Below are positions 38,247 to 48,048 of a DNA stretch of 64,000 bases, in pieces (position 1 is the first letter of the stretch; the number at the start of each line of letters is the position of its first letter). The stretch is from Paraburkholderia silviterrae (GTDB taxonomy: Bacteria; Pseudomonadota; Gammaproteobacteria; Burkholderiales; Burkholderiaceae). Location of the stretch: assembly GCF_004353915.1 (NCBI RefSeq), contig NZ_SMRP01000004.1, forward strand, positions 230,572 to 294,571, read 5' to 3'. The position numbers were made by a program, and so were the translations under genes. The notes below the pieces were generated by a model. It was not told where the DNA came from, made no database searches, and was given only the letters and a program-made list of their open reading frames with translations.

Positions 38247-39353
38247 ATGGATCAGATCGAGTGTGTGGTGATCGGCGCGGGCGTAGTCGGCCTCGCCGTG
38301 GCGCGTGCCCTGGCAGCGCGCGGACGTGAAGTGATCGTGCTGGAGGCCGCCGACGCGATCGGCACCAGCACCAGCTCGCGCAACAGCGAGGTGATCCATG
38401 CGGGGCTCTACTACCCGCGCGGCTCGCTCAAGGCGACGCTATGCGTGCGCGGGCGCGAGATGCTCTACGAGTACTGCGCGGCGCGCAACGTCGCGCATGA
38501 GCGCTGCGGCAAGCTGCTCGTGGCCACCACGCCCGCTCAGGTCGCGCAACTCGAGGCGATTCGCGTGCGCGGCAAGGAAAACGGCGTGTTCGACCTCACG
38601 CGCATCAACAAGACGGAGGCCCTCGCGCTCGAGCCTGCGCTCGAATGCGTGGCGGCGGTGTATTCGCCGCAGACGGGCATTGTCGACAGCCATCAGCTGA
38701 TGCTGGCCCTGCAAGGCGACGCCGAGCGCGACGGCGCTGTGGTCGCGCTCAAGTCGCCGGTCGAGTCAGTCGACGCGACCGCGAACGGCTTCGTGATCAA
38801 GACGGGCGGCGACGCGCCCACCGAAATCCGCGCGGCCTGCCTCATCAACAGCGCGGGTCTGCACGCCACACGGATCGCCAAGCGCATTCGCGGGCTCGAC
38901 CCGCGTCATATCCCGCCGCTCTATCTCGCGCGCGGCAGTTACTTCAGCGTCTCGGGGCGCGTGCCGTTTTCGCGCCTCATCTACCCGCTGCCGAACGAGG
39001 CCGGGCTCGGCGTGCACCTCACGCTGGACCTCGGCGGCCAGGCGCGCTTCGGTCCCGACGTGGAGTGGATCGATGCGATCGACTACGACGTCGACCCGCG
39101 CCGCGCTCAAGCCTTCTACTCGCAGATCCGCAGCTACTGGCCAGGCTTGCCCGACGGCGCGCTGCAGCCCGCCTACGCGGGCATCCGCCCCAAGCTCTCG
39201 GGCCCGGGCGAGAGCGCCGCCGACTTCGTGATCCAGGGCGGCGCGGCGCACGGCGTGCGCGGGCTCGTGAACCTGTTCGGCATCGAGTCGCCAGGGCTCA
39301 CGGCGTCGCTCGCCATCGCCCAGCGCGTCTGCGAAATCTCCGGGCACGCCTGA
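38247..39353 (+). CDS. FAD-dependent oxidoreductase, L-2-hydroxyglutarate oxidase-like
   Basis: 368 residues of the DAO superfamily. The FAD-binding N-terminus is [17 protein letters not shown], and [20 protein letters not shown] matches the LhgO/YgaF group, which oxidises L-2-hydroxyglutarate. The C-terminal [15 protein letters not shown] is also typical. Start ATG 38247 gives the normal length; the longer upstream frame has no homology. The exact substrate should be treated as a family-level prediction. Confidence 0.9.
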   Translation: MDQIECVVIGAGVVGLAVARALAARGREVIVLEAADAIGTSTSSRNSEVIHAGLYYPRGSLKATLCVRGREMLYEYCAARNVAHERCGKLLVATTPAQVAQLEAIRVRGKENGVFDLTRINKTEALALEPALECVAAVYSPQTGIVDSHQLMLALQGDAERDGAVVALKSPVESVDATANGFVIKTGGDAPTEIRAACLINSAGLHATRIAKRIRGLDPRHIPPLYLARGSYFSVSGRVPFSRLIYPLPNEAGLGVHLTLDLGGQARFGPDVEWIDAIDYDVDPRRAQAFYSQIRSYWPGLPDGALQPAYAGIRPKLSGPGESAADFVIQGGAAHGVRGLVNLFGIESPGLTASLAIAQRVCEISGHA

Positions 39354-39358
39354 GGGGC

Positions 39359-39439
39359 CTGATTGGACTGATTGGCTTGATCGGGCTGATTGGACTGATC
39401 GGACTGATCGGACTGATCGGACTGATCGGCCAGATCGGC
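39359..39439 (+). repeat. Nine tandem 9-bp units directly after the oxidoreductase stop
   Basis: The unit is CTGATCGGA with small changes (CTGATTGGA, CTGATTGGC, TTGATCGGG, CAGATCGGC). The array begins 6 bp after the TGA stop. Three central copies are identical, suggesting recent slippage. Confidence 0.85.
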
Positions 39440-39655
39440 CGCCGTGTTTTGCCGGCCCCGTATCCTCAGCACCGCCTGCGCGCCCCGACGCCTCGCGGGC
39501 GGCATCCCCGCGCGTGGCGCATCACGTGGCGCATCGTTTCCACAATGCGAATCGCTTATCTCCGGAATTCCTGACGCACGCATGGCGGCTTCGTTGCTAT
39601 TCTTCTCGCCACGCCGTCGGCAGAACGGTGTGCCCACAATATTGGAGTACTGCTC
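39440..39655. other. Intergenic region before the HiPIP gene
   Basis: With the 9-bp array it makes about 300 bp without a gene. It leads to the ribosome site TTGGAG at 39642-39647. No promoter was recognised with confidence. Confidence 0.4.
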
Positions 39656-39967
39656 ATGAAATCGTCCCGCCGCAGCTTTCTGATCACGAGTGTTGGCGTT
39701 GCCGCAACCGTCGCGCTGTCGCGCCAGGCTTTCGCCGACGCGCCCAAGGTCGGCGAATCCGAACCCACCGCGCAGGCACTCGGCTACAAGGCCGACGCCA
39801 CCAAGGTCGACAAGGCCAAGTTCGCGAAGTACGCCGCCGGCCAGGATTGCAGCAACTGCACGTTCTATCAAGGCAAGGCCACCGACGCCTACGCCGCCTG
39901 CCCGATGTTCCCCGGCAAGCAGGTCGCGGGCAAGGGCTGGTGCAGCGCCTACAACAAGAAGGCCTGA
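39656..39967 (+). CDS. High-potential iron-sulfur protein (HiPIP), Tat-exported
   Basis: 103 residues. The N-terminus SSRRSFLITSVGVAAT is a twin-arginine signal, cleaved probably after AFA. The mature part has the four cluster cysteines in QDCSNCTFYQGK, ACPMFPG and GWCSAY, the HiPIP pattern for a [4Fe-4S] cluster in a small periplasmic electron carrier. GGAG lies about 9 bp upstream of the ATG. No obvious redox partner gene is adjacent. Confidence 0.95.
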   Translation: MKSSRRSFLITSVGVAATVALSRQAFADAPKVGESEPTAQALGYKADATKVDKAKFAKYAAGQDCSNCTFYQGKATDAYAACPMFPGKQVAGKGWCSAYNKKA

Positions 39968-40040
39968 TCGCCCGAGCCCGGCGTGCCGGGCAGACCTGGA
40001 AGCGGCGCGCCGCATCGATGCGCGCGCAAGCGTTTCTGGG

Positions 40041-41633
40041 CTAGACCCGCGCCATCAGCAGAGGCGGCCGCCGTGCGAACCACGGGCGTGCCGCTTCGAG
40101 CTGGGCCGCCAGGCGCAGCAGCAAGGCATCGTTGCCTTCGCGCGCCGCGAATTGCACGCCGATCGGCAGGCCGCGCGTATTCCACGCGAGCGGCACCGAC
40201 ATCGAAGGCTGCCCCGTCATGTTGAACAGCTCGGTGCAGCCCGCCCACGCGAAGGCCTTGTTCGCGGCTTCCGTCAGCAGTTTTCTCATTAGCGCATCCA
40301 TCGGCATCGCGCTGACGGCGCGCATCTGCATGCGCTCCGAAGGCGTGGGCTTGAGCTCGCCGATCTTCACCGGCGCCGCGGCCGTCGTCGCGCACAGGAT
40401 CACGTCGAAACGCGTCATCAGGTCGGCGATCTGCGCCGTGATGCGCTGCTGCGTCTCGAGCGCGGCGGGCAGAGCGCGCTCGCCGAGCTTGCGGCCGACG
40501 AGCGCCATCGCCCAGGTGGAGATCTCGAAGTCCTCGCGGCGCGGCTTCTTGCCCGTGATCGAGTCGGCCTCGAACACGTATTTTTCGACGACCACCGACC
40601 ACAGCATCAGGAACGCCTCGCGCGCCGCCGCGAAATCCACGCCGAGCTTCACTGGCTCCACGTTGTGCCCGAGCGAGGCGAGCAGCGCGGCCGCGTTGTC
40701 GAGCGCTTCACGCACGTCGGGCGCGAGCGTGTCGGCGAACAGCGGCTCGGTGATGAAGGCGACCGCGAGCGGCTTGCCGCCGTCGAGCGGCTCGCGCGCC
40801 GCCGCGAGAAAGGTGCCCGGCGCACCGGGCGCGCGAGCGGGGTCGCCGGCGAGCAGGTCGAGCACGAGTGCGCTGTCGCGCACGCTGCGCGACACGGCGA
40901 GATCGACGCCCAATTCACCCGGCGACGGCGGCACGTCCGAAGGCGGTTGATTGCCGCGCGACGGCTTGAGGCCAAAGAGCCCGCAGCACGACGCGGGAAT
41001 GCGGATCGAGCCGCCGCCGTCCGAGGCATGCGCGAGCGGCACGATGCCGGCCGCGACCGACGCGGCCGCGCCGCCGCTCGAGCCGCCCGGCGTGTGGTCG
41101 AGATTCCACGGATTGCGGCACGGGCCAAATAGCTCGGGCTCGGTGTACGGCATCTGGCCGAGCTCTGAAGCGCTGGTCTTGCCGAACAGATTCAGGCCCG
41201 CGGCGCGAAAGCGCTCGATTACGGGCGCGTCGGCCGTCGGCACGTAATGGCGATAGTGGCGGCTGCCGAACGTCATGCGCAGGCCCGCGACCGCCGCGCC
41301 CAGATCCTTGACGAGAAACGGCACGCCGGCGAGCGGCCCCTGCGCGAGGGTGTCGAAGCCGTTGCCGCCCGCCTCGATGCGCAGCGCCCGCTTGCGCGCG
41401 GCGTCATAGTCCTTGAGCACGATCGAATTGATCGCGGGATTGGCGGCCTCGGCGCGCGCGATCGCGGTGTCGAGCAGCTCGCGCGCGCTCACCTCGCGGC
41501 GCCGCACGAGTTCGGCCAGGCCGATGGCGTCGTATTCCAGATAGTCGGACTGCAAGGTGCGCACTCCTTGGGGGGCGTCGTTGAATTCAGCGGGCCGATA
41601 AGTCGGTTGGCCGATGAAGGCTTCAGGCGCCAT
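40041..41633 (-). CDS. Amidase signature family enzyme (6-aminohexanoate cyclic dimer hydrolase-like)
   Basis: 530 residues. The Ser-cisSer-Lys triad is visible: Lys109 (PFLVKD), Ser185/186 in [14 protein letters not shown] and Ser209 in [11 protein letters not shown]. The context [18 protein letters not shown] and overall length resemble NylA-type amidases, which open cyclic amides. The natural substrate is unknown. It is followed after a 92-bp gap (upstream side) by a dienelactone hydrolase family gene on the same strand; both hydrolases could share a transcript. Confidence 0.9.
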   Translation of the reverse strand: MAPEAFIGQPTYRPAEFNDAPQGVRTLQSDYLEYDAIGLAELVRRREVSARELLDTAIARAEAANPAINSIVLKDYDAARKRALRIEAGGNGFDTLAQGPLAGVPFLVKDLGAAVAGLRMTFGSRHYRHYVPTADAPVIERFRAAGLNLFGKTSASELGQMPYTEPELFGPCRNPWNLDHTPGGSSGGAAASVAAGIVPLAHASDGGGSIRIPASCCGLFGLKPSRGNQPPSDVPPSPGELGVDLAVSRSVRDSALVLDLLAGDPARAPGAPGTFLAAAREPLDGGKPLAVAFITEPLFADTLAPDVREALDNAAALLASLGHNVEPVKLGVDFAAAREAFLMLWSVVVEKYVFEADSITGKKPRREDFEISTWAMALVGRKLGERALPAALETQQRITAQIADLMTRFDVILCATTAAAPVKIGELKPTPSERMQMRAVSAMPMDALMRKLLTEAANKAFAWAGCTELFNMTGQPSMSVPLAWNTRGLPIGVQFAAREGNDALLLRLAAQLEAARPWFARRPPLLMARV

Positions 41634-41725
41634 GAAACGAAAGCGGCCATTGCAGCGATTCTGCCGCAATGGCCGCTTGCCATGCCGGGCCTGCGCGCAA
41701 GCCGCGCGCGCCGGGCTCTTGCGGC

Positions 41726-42424
41726 TTAGAGGTTTTCGGCGAGGAACGTCAGCGTGCGGCCGTGCGCGAGCGCCGACGCATTCTGGTTGTACGACGCGCG
41801 CACCGAGCAGTTGAAGCCGTGATCGGCGCCCGGGTAGATATGGAATTCGGCGTTGTCGCGCCCGGCGAAGCGCTCCTTCACCTGGCCCACCGCGTCGAGC
41901 GGAATGCCGTGGTCGAGCTCGCCGTAGTGGAACAGGATCGGCTGCTTGATCTTGTCGGCGAGATCGAGCTGCGTCTGGATGCCGCCGCCGTAGTACGAGA
42001 CCGCCGCATCGACCGAGCCGCTCGCGGCGGCCAGATACGCGAGACGGCCGCCAAGGCAGTAGCCGACGGCGGCGACCTTGCCGGTGCACTCGGGCAGCTT
42101 GCGCAGCGTGGCGGCCGTTGCCGCGATGTCCTCGACGACGAGGTTCATGTCGATCTTCTTCATCAGCTCGATGCCGCGGTCGCGGTCCGCGCCCGTGTAG
42201 TCGAGCTCGACGCGCGGCGCGGCGCGCCAGAAGATGTCGGGGGCGATGGCCACGTAGCCGTCGAGCGCGTATTGCTCGACCACATCGCGAATGTGGCCGT
42301 TTACGCCGAAGATCTCCTGAATGATGACGATGCCCGGGCCCTTGCCGCCCTTGGGCAGGGCGAGATACGCGCCGAAGCTGTCCTTGCCGGCGGGGATGTC
42401 GATCCACTTGGTCGATACGCTCAC
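41726..42424 (-). CDS. Dienelactone hydrolase family protein
   Basis: 232-residue alpha/beta hydrolase. The triad Cys123 (GYCLGGR), Asp171 (GELDHGIP) and His202 (GADHGFNC) and the helper Glu37 (IIQEIFG) are present. Dienelactone hydrolases act in chlorocatechol degradation, but many family members serve other, unknown roles and no catechol genes are near. Start ATG 42424 (MSVSTKWIDI) has GGAG upstream. Confidence 0.92.
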   Translation of the reverse strand: MSVSTKWIDIPAGKDSFGAYLALPKGGKGPGIVIIQEIFGVNGHIRDVVEQYALDGYVAIAPDIFWRAAPRVELDYTGADRDRGIELMKKIDMNLVVEDIAATAATLRKLPECTGKVAAVGYCLGGRLAYLAAASGSVDAAVSYYGGGIQTQLDLADKIKQPILFHYGELDHGIPLDAVGQVKERFAGRDNAEFHIYPGADHGFNCSVRASYNQNASALAHGRTLTFLAENL

Positions 42425-42714
42425 GTTGCTCTCCTTCTACGCGAATGGGGGGGGGCAGCAAAACGGGGAGCCAGTTTGCCACGCCGGCGCCGAGCCTGCA
42501 GCGCGCCTCGTTATCGCAAGCGGATCGTAACAATCTCGATTATTCATTTTTCGGGCGTGGCGAGCTCCGCTAAAGTCGCCTCAGCGTCGCGCCCGGTGCG
42601 ATTTCAGGCTGGCGCCCGGCCAGCGCGCGTGTGCGCGTTGCGCTTTCCGGGCGGCTCGCCAGCACGGCCAGCACGGCGCGCGTATGGGTGCGTTTCCATC
42701 AGCAGGGTATCGAC

Positions 42715-43085
42715 ATGACTTCCGTTTCCGCGTCTCAGAGCGCCGCCGTTGCGGCATTGACCACGCCATTGAGCCGGCGCTTCGGCTTGCGCCTGCCGCT
42801 CGTGCAGGGCCCGATGGCCGGCGGCCCGACGACGCCCGTGCTAGCCGCGGGCGGCATCATGGACGGGCGCGGCATTGCCGCCGCGCTCGCGCTGGGCGCG
42901 CAGGGCGTGCAGATGGGCACGGCGTTTCTCGGCTGCGCAGAGAGCGCGATTCCCGCCGACTGGAAGACGCGCTTGCGCGCCTGCGGCAGGCCAACCTCGG
43001 CGCTGCTGAGCTCGTCGATGCGCTCGACGCCGAATTGCGCGCAACGCTGCGCCGGCTCGCGACCAGCGAGCTGCGCGAAGTCTGA
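42715..43085 (+). pseudogene. Nitronate monooxygenase remnant, internally deleted and frameshifted
   Basis: The first 33 residues ([17 protein letters not shown]) match the N-terminus of nitronate monooxygenase. The next segment, [41 protein letters not shown], normally lies about 200 residues further on, so the middle of the gene is missing. After ADWK the reading continues better in another frame ([16 protein letters not shown]... to a TGA at 43083-43085), implying a frameshift near 42965-42975. A full-length enzyme is about 320-380 residues; this one cannot bind FMN properly. I judge it non-functional. Confidence 0.8.
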
Positions 43086-43709
43086 GCCTTTCGTGCCGTT
43101 GTGCGCCGTGCACGCGTGTGTTGGCAAACGCACGCATGCCGGCTTTGCAACGCCGATCACCGAACGTGCTTTCGCGCGCCGCTCGCATGCCCGATGCGAG
43201 AAAACCCTGGCGCGCGCAACGATTTTTGTGCGCTGCGAATTAATCGAGGGCTGACTTTAATTTCGGCTAATCTCGATGCATACGGGAGAATTTGAAAAGC
43301 AAACGTTGCCGTATCGCGCGCCGTGCATTTCGCCTCTGCCGGATACCCCGCAAAAATCCCGAAAAACTTTGGGCGGAGCCTGGAAAATGCTTTCGAAAGG
43401 ATTGCAAACTTCTTCTCAGACCCTTGCAGGGCAAGGCTTGCGGACCGATTGATCAGGCTTTCGAAGCACTTGGGTGAAAGCCTATTGGTACTCGCCCCGA
43501 TATCTGAAAAAAATCCCCACAATTAATTTGATCACCTACACTTGCGCGCAAGTATGGATGGGCAGTCCGCCATGAACGGGCTTTTCGCCATACTGGCCAG
43601 GTGCATCAAGGATGCATCCTGCGTGGTCGTCCGCACGGGGAGCGACACGTTCGGGGCGCGGGGGCACAGGGCGATTACGTTGCTTTTGGGTTCGAAACCG
43701 GAGACTTAC
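43086..43709. other. Long AT-richer region upstream of livK
   Basis: About 620 bp without a supported gene. It contains a perfect 14-bp palindrome (43540-43553) and the motif ATATCTGAAAAAAAT (43500-43514), also found at 33064. AATTAATTTGATC near 43520-43533 looks like promoter-type DNA. The 5' leader of livK may be long. Confidence 0.5.
43540..43553. promoter_or_regulatory. Perfect 14-bp palindrome upstream of livK, possible operator
   Basis: ACTTGCGCGCAAGT is fully self-complementary, lies about 155 bp before the livK ATG and follows an AT-rich patch. A dimeric repressor or activator site is possible; no regulator is assigned. Confidence 0.35.
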
Positions 43710-44855
43710 ATGAATATCAAGCTTCACAAGCTGTTGCCGATTAGCGCGGCTGTCGTTTTGTTCGCGACATTTGCAACGGCATCCAGCGCCGATGAAGTGG
43801 TGAAGATCGGCCACGTCGCGCCGCTGACGGGCGGGATCGCACACCTCGGCAAAGACAACGAAAATGGCGCACGCCTCGCTGTCGAGGAAATCAACGCGAA
43901 GGGCCTGACGATCGGCGGCCAGAAGATCACGCTGGTGCTCGACGCACAGGACGACGCAGCCGACCCGCGTACTGCCACCCAGGTGGCGCAAAAGCTCGTC
44001 GACGACAAGGTCGTCGCGGTCGTGGGCCACCTGAACTCGGGCACCTCGATCCCGGCTTCGAAGATCTACAGCGATGCGGGCATCGTGCAGATCTCGCCGT
44101 CGGCCACCAACCCGGCCTACACGCAGCAGGGCTTCAAGACCACCTATCGCGTGGTGGCGACGGACGCGCAGCAAGGCCCGGCGCTCGCGAACTACGCCGC
44201 GAAGACCATGAAGCTCAAGAGCGTGGCGATCGTCGACGACTCGACCGCTTACGGCCAGGGCCTCGCGAACGAATTCGAGAAGACCGCCAAGTCGCTCGGC
44301 ATGAACGTGCTCTCGCATGACGCGACCAACGACAAGGCCGTGGACTTCCGCGCAATTCTCACGAAGATCAAGGGCGAGAACCCCGACGCGATCATGTACG
44401 GCGGCATGGACGCCACCGGCGGCCCGTTCGCCAAGCAAGCCAAGCAGCTTGGCCTGCGCGCGAAGGTGCTCGCGGGCGACGGCGTCTGTACCGACAAGCT
44501 GGCCGACCTGGCCGGCGACGCGACCGACAACATCGTGTGTTCGGAAGCGGGCATGGCGCTCGAAAAGATGCCGGGCGGCAAGGCGTTCGAAGCGAAGTTC
44601 GAGAAGCGCTTCGGCGCGCCGATCCAGATCTACGCGCCGTTCACGTATGACGCGGTGTACATCATCGTCGACGCGATGAAGCGCGCCAACTCGACCGATC
44701 CGGCGAAGATTCTCGCGGCAATGCCGAGCACCGACTACAAGGGCGTGATTGGCGAGACGACCTTCGATTCGAAGGGCGACCTCAAGCACGGCGTGATCTC
44801 GCTGTACAACTACAAGGCGGGCAAGAAGTCGCTGCTCGACGTGGTGAAGATGTAA
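43710..44855 (+). CDS. livK: Branched-chain amino acid ABC transporter substrate-binding protein
   Basis: 381-residue periplasmic binding protein. A signal peptide (MNIKLHKLLPISAAVVLFATF...) is followed by VVKIGHVAPLTGGIAHLGKDN, the Leu/Ile/Val-binding opening, and later VAIVDDSTAYGQGLANEF. It delivers branched-chain or related amino acids to a LivHMGF permease, but no permease genes are near, so it works with a distant transporter. GGAG lies 6 bp upstream of the ATG. Confidence 0.93.
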   Translation: MNIKLHKLLPISAAVVLFATFATASSADEVVKIGHVAPLTGGIAHLGKDNENGARLAVEEINAKGLTIGGQKITLVLDAQDDAADPRTATQVAQKLVDDKVVAVVGHLNSGTSIPASKIYSDAGIVQISPSATNPAYTQQGFKTTYRVVATDAQQGPALANYAAKTMKLKSVAIVDDSTAYGQGLANEFEKTAKSLGMNVLSHDATNDKAVDFRAILTKIKGENPDAIMYGGMDATGGPFAKQAKQLGLRAKVLAGDGVCTDKLADLAGDATDNIVCSEAGMALEKMPGGKAFEAKFEKRFGAPIQIYAPFTYDAVYIIVDAMKRANSTDPAKILAAMPSTDYKGVIGETTFDSKGDLKHGVISLYNYKAGKKSLLDVVKM

Positions 44856-44902
44856 TTGCGCTTTGCACCGCTTCGTGCGGTGCGCTGCGTTAGGCAATGT
44901 GA

Positions 44903-44937
44903 AAAAGCCCGCGGGTCTGCGGCCTCGCGGGCTTTTG
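44903..44937. terminator. Bidirectional intrinsic terminator between livK and an MFS gene
   Basis: AAAAGCCCGCG and CGCGGGCTTTT form a strong stem flanked by A and T runs; it lies between the convergent ends of livK and the MFS gene at 44976. Confidence 0.9.
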
Positions 44938-44975
44938 CTTTTGATGGCTCAATGCTTCGACGGCTGTCGTTGGCC

Positions 44976-46193
44976 TCAAATCCCCAGCCGCCTGAGCACC
45001 TTCGGCCCGGCGAACGCCACCAGGGCCGCGCATAGCGCGACGACGGCGAGCCCGACGGTGAGATTGGTCACTTGCGTGATGCCGCCGATCACCACCGGCC
45101 CGAACAGCAGTCCGAAATAAGCGATGCCCGCCACGTGCGCGAGGCCTTCGGCGGCGTGGATACCCTTCACGCGAGCGGCGGCGGCGAACAGCACCGGCAT
45201 CATGTTGGCGAGGCCGAGGCCCATCAACGTGAAGCCCGTGAGCGCGGTGAACGAAAACGGCAGCAGCAGCGCGCCGATCATGCCCGCGCAGGCGAGCGAG
45301 GCGCTCGCGAACACGAGTTGCGGCGCGCCGAAGCGTGCGCGCACGGCGTCGCCCGCGAAGCGCGCGGCGGCCATGCCGCCCGAGAACGCCGCGTAGGCGG
45401 CGCTCGCCAGCGCGGGCGTGGAGCGCACGACGTCACGCATATAAACCGTGGCCCAGTCGTACATCGCGCCTTCAGCGATCAACGCGATGAGCGCAATCCC
45501 GCCCAGCGCCCACAACGCGGGCGTGCGCCAGCGGTTGCCGGTCTTGGCATGCTCGCCATGGGTGGCGTGCGGCACGTGCGGGAGCACGGCGGGGCAGGAA
45601 ACGAACAGCACGAGAGCGGCCACGGCCGAAGCGAGAAAGAGATGCAGCGCGGGCGCCATGCCGTGCGCGAGCAGCGCGCCGCCGATGGCCGCGCCGGCCA
45701 TGCCGCCCAGGCTGAACATGCCGTGCAGCGCGGACATGATCGGCCGGCCGACGGCCTCCTCGACGGCGCTCGCCTCCGCGTTCATGGCGACGTCGAGCGT
45801 GGCCATGCCGACGCCGAACAGGGCGAGCACGACGAGCAGCATCCAGTAGTACGGCACGACGAGAATCAGCGCGCCGCACGCCGACATGGTGAGGCCGCCC
45901 GTGAGGCAGGCGCGGCGCGTGCCCGCGCGCGCGATCCATCCGCCGATGGTCGTCATGGCCGCGATCGAGCCGCCCGCCACCGCGAAGAGGGCGTACGAGA
46001 GCAACGCCGCGCTCAGATGGAATTTGTCGCGCACCGTGGGCACGTGCACGCCCCAGGACGCGTACATCATCCCGGCGATGAAAAAAAGCGCCATGGTCGC
46101 GACGCGCGCACGCGCTCGCGTGGCGGCGGGCAGCGCGCGGTGGACGGCATGGGGCGGCACGGCGAGTGCCGCGTCGGTGGAGCGGTCGGACAC
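44976..46193 (-). CDS. MFS transporter (YbjJ-like)
   Basis: 405 residues with about 12 hydrophobic helices. The first helix region GMMYASWGVHVPTVRDKFHLS and the helix-4 GVGMATLDVAMNAEASAVE resemble the YbjJ group of MFS proteins, whose substrates are unknown. Cytoplasmic loops contain the usual RAGTRR. The start at 46193 precedes the first helix by about 33 residues. Confidence 0.87.
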   Translation of the reverse strand: MSDRSTDAALAVPPHAVHRALPAATRARARVATMALFFIAGMMYASWGVHVPTVRDKFHLSAALLSYALFAVAGGSIAAMTTIGGWIARAGTRRACLTGGLTMSACGALILVVPYYWMLLVVLALFGVGMATLDVAMNAEASAVEEAVGRPIMSALHGMFSLGGMAGAAIGGALLAHGMAPALHLFLASAVAALVLFVSCPAVLPHVPHATHGEHAKTGNRWRTPALWALGGIALIALIAEGAMYDWATVYMRDVVRSTPALASAAYAAFSGGMAAARFAGDAVRARFGAPQLVFASASLACAGMIGALLLPFSFTALTGFTLMGLGLANMMPVLFAAAARVKGIHAAEGLAHVAGIAYFGLLFGPVVIGGITQVTNLTVGLAVVALCAALVAFAGPKVLRRLGI

Positions 46194-46415
46194 GGGAAAT
46201 CCTGGTGTTGGGCAACGGCGGAGCCGATCGGCTCAGAAAACTCCGGCAAATCAGCTTTTTGAAAGGCAAGCGGAAATTCTAGCGAAGGCGCGCGCGGGCT
46301 GCTTGCGGCGCCCCGGCCTGCTCTAATAGTGGGATGGCGCAATCGGCTCAATGCGGGCGGCCGGGTTCAGTCTCGTGTTACGCCCAACGATCCCTCATCG
46401 ATCGAGGACATTATC

Positions 46416-47090
46416 TTGAAGATCCCCGCTCACGCTCCGCTGCATCTGCTGCATCAGACCTCCACCGGCACGCTCGCCACCCATACGCGCGAGCCGCAGG
46501 GCTTCCCGTATCCCACGCTGCTGCCCTTCGCGCCCGACGCGCGGCATCGTCCCGTCATCCTCGTGAGCCGGCTTGCCGAGCACACGCGCAATCTGCAAGA
46601 CGATCCGCGTGCCGGTTTTCTCGTCGCGCAGTTGGGCGGAGAGGACGTGCTGAACGCGCCGCGCATGACCCTGCTCGGCCTGTTCGAGCCGAGCGAGGCC
46701 GGCGCCGACGCGCAGGCGCCGCTTGCGCGCCGCTACCTGCGCTACCACCCGGACGCGGCGCGCTATCTCGCACTCGGCGACTTCACGTTCTGGACGATGC
46801 GCGTGGAGCGGTTGCGCTACATCGCCGGCTTTGGCGCGATGGGCTGGCTCGACGGCGCGGATCTCGACACGCTCGATCCGCTCGCGGCCGACGAGGAAGA
46901 CGCGCTAATCCGCTTCTTCGAGGCGCACCCGGCGCGACGCGACGGTCTTGCGCTGCTGGGCGTGGACCGCTACGGCGCCGATCTCTCAATCGACGGCGTG
47001 CGCACGCGCTATGTTTTCGAGGCACCGCAGGGTGACACGCAATCCTTGCATGCCGTGCTAGCCGACTGCCTCGCGCGGCACGCGACCTGA
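46416..47090 (+). CDS. HugZ/pyridoxamine-phosphate oxidase-like heme-utilisation family protein
   Basis: 224 residues, split-barrel fold: LHLLHQTSTGTLATHTREPQ at the N-terminus, SRLAEHTRNLQDDPRAGFLV in the middle and FTFWTMRVERLRYIAGFGAMGWL later, as in the HugZ/HutZ group. Such proteins bind heme or flavin, and some degrade heme; the function of this one is inferred only from family. The start is probably the TTG at 46416 with GAGGA 7 bp upstream; an ATG at 46329 is in frame but would add residues with no homology. Confidence 0.8.
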   Translation: MKIPAHAPLHLLHQTSTGTLATHTREPQGFPYPTLLPFAPDARHRPVILVSRLAEHTRNLQDDPRAGFLVAQLGGEDVLNAPRMTLLGLFEPSEAGADAQAPLARRYLRYHPDAARYLALGDFTFWTMRVERLRYIAGFGAMGWLDGADLDTLDPLAADEEDALIRFFEAHPARRDGLALLGVDRYGADLSIDGVRTRYVFEAPQGDTQSLHAVLADCLARHAT

Positions 47091-47489
47091 CTATTTTGAC
47101 GATAAGGCGGCGGACGCTGTCTGCTGCCACGCATAGTGCATTGCGAGATTTGGAGATAATAAGCGGGTTCAGGCGAAAGTTCGCATGGGATGAAATGTTT
47201 GCGGTTTTTTTCTCAATTAATTTTCACGCCCTGCGAATTATGGGAACGGGATTTATCTGGAAAAAGGGCGATTGGGTAAAAATACCGATTTGCACGAAAT
47301 GAAAGCTCTTCCGGCGTTGATGCCGTGCTGAACGGAGCCTAAAGCATTTTAATTATTTTTATTGCCCGTGCTTTTCGCGACATTCGATTCTGTGTTAATC
47401 TCGCCTGCAATTTCCGAGGCAAATCATCTGTCAATCGGCATACTGACGCAAGATCGGTAGCCATTAATTAACAAACCACCAGGATACCT
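47091..47489. other. AT-rich region upstream of the H-NS-like gene
   Basis: About 400 bp, strikingly AT-rich for this chromosome (TTTAATTATTTTTATTG near 47347-47363). It likely holds the hns-like promoter and may be a site of H-NS autoregulation. No gene is supported; a 68-residue open frame at 47096 has no features. Confidence 0.55.
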
Positions 47490-47798
47490 ATGTCTTCCTA
47501 CAAGGAACTCCTCGCACAGCGAGAGAAGCTCGAGAAGCAGATTGAAGAGGCTAAGGCACGTGAATATGCCGAAGTCCTCGACGAGATCAAGCAGAAAATG
47601 GCCGACTACGGCATTACGCTGGCTGAACTCGGCGGCGGCCGTGCAGCGGGCAAGGGCGCCAAGGCAGCCAGCCGCTCGCGCGCCAGCGTCGCGCCGAAAT
47701 ACCGCGACCCGGATAGCGGCAGCACGTGGTCGGGCCGTGGCAAGCCACCGCGCTGGATCGCCGGCAAGGACCGCGAGAAATTCCTGATTCAGAAGTAA
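47490..47798 (+). CDS. H-NS family nucleoid protein
   Basis: 102 residues. The N-terminal half is a coiled-coil oligomerisation segment (EKLEKQIEEAKAREYAEVL); the C-terminus YRDPDSGSTWSGRGKPPRWI is the DNA-binding part of the beta-proteobacterial H-NS/BpH3 type. It binds AT-rich DNA and silences foreign genes. AGGA precedes the ATG by about 7 bp. A Lys/Ala/Ser linker joins the halves. Confidence 0.95.
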   Translation: MSSYKELLAQREKLEKQIEEAKAREYAEVLDEIKQKMADYGITLAELGGGRAAGKGAKAASRSRASVAPKYRDPDSGSTWSGRGKPPRWIAGKDREKFLIQK

Positions 47799-47844
47799 AT
47801 CGCCTCTGCTACATCCGGAATTGGGCCTTGCGGCCCGCCAAGCG

Positions 47845-47883
47845 AAAAGGCCGCGCCGTCACGGGGACATGCGCGGCTTTTTT
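47845..47883 (+). terminator. Intrinsic terminator of the H-NS-like gene
   Basis: AAAAGGCCGCGC and GCGCGGCTTTTTT form the stem, with a 14-nt loop, followed by a T run. Confidence 0.88.
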
Positions 47884-48048
47884 GTTATCTGCTTACCGCC
47901 GCCTTTCAGTAATCTCGCAAAGCAGTGAACGCGAATACGAAGTGTTCTCGTAGTCGCCTGATTTAAAAGAGGTTTCCAGGGTTATCTCGAATTCGTCATG
48001 GTAGGGCCATTACAATCGCGGCTATTCCACGTTCGCGCATTGAATCGC

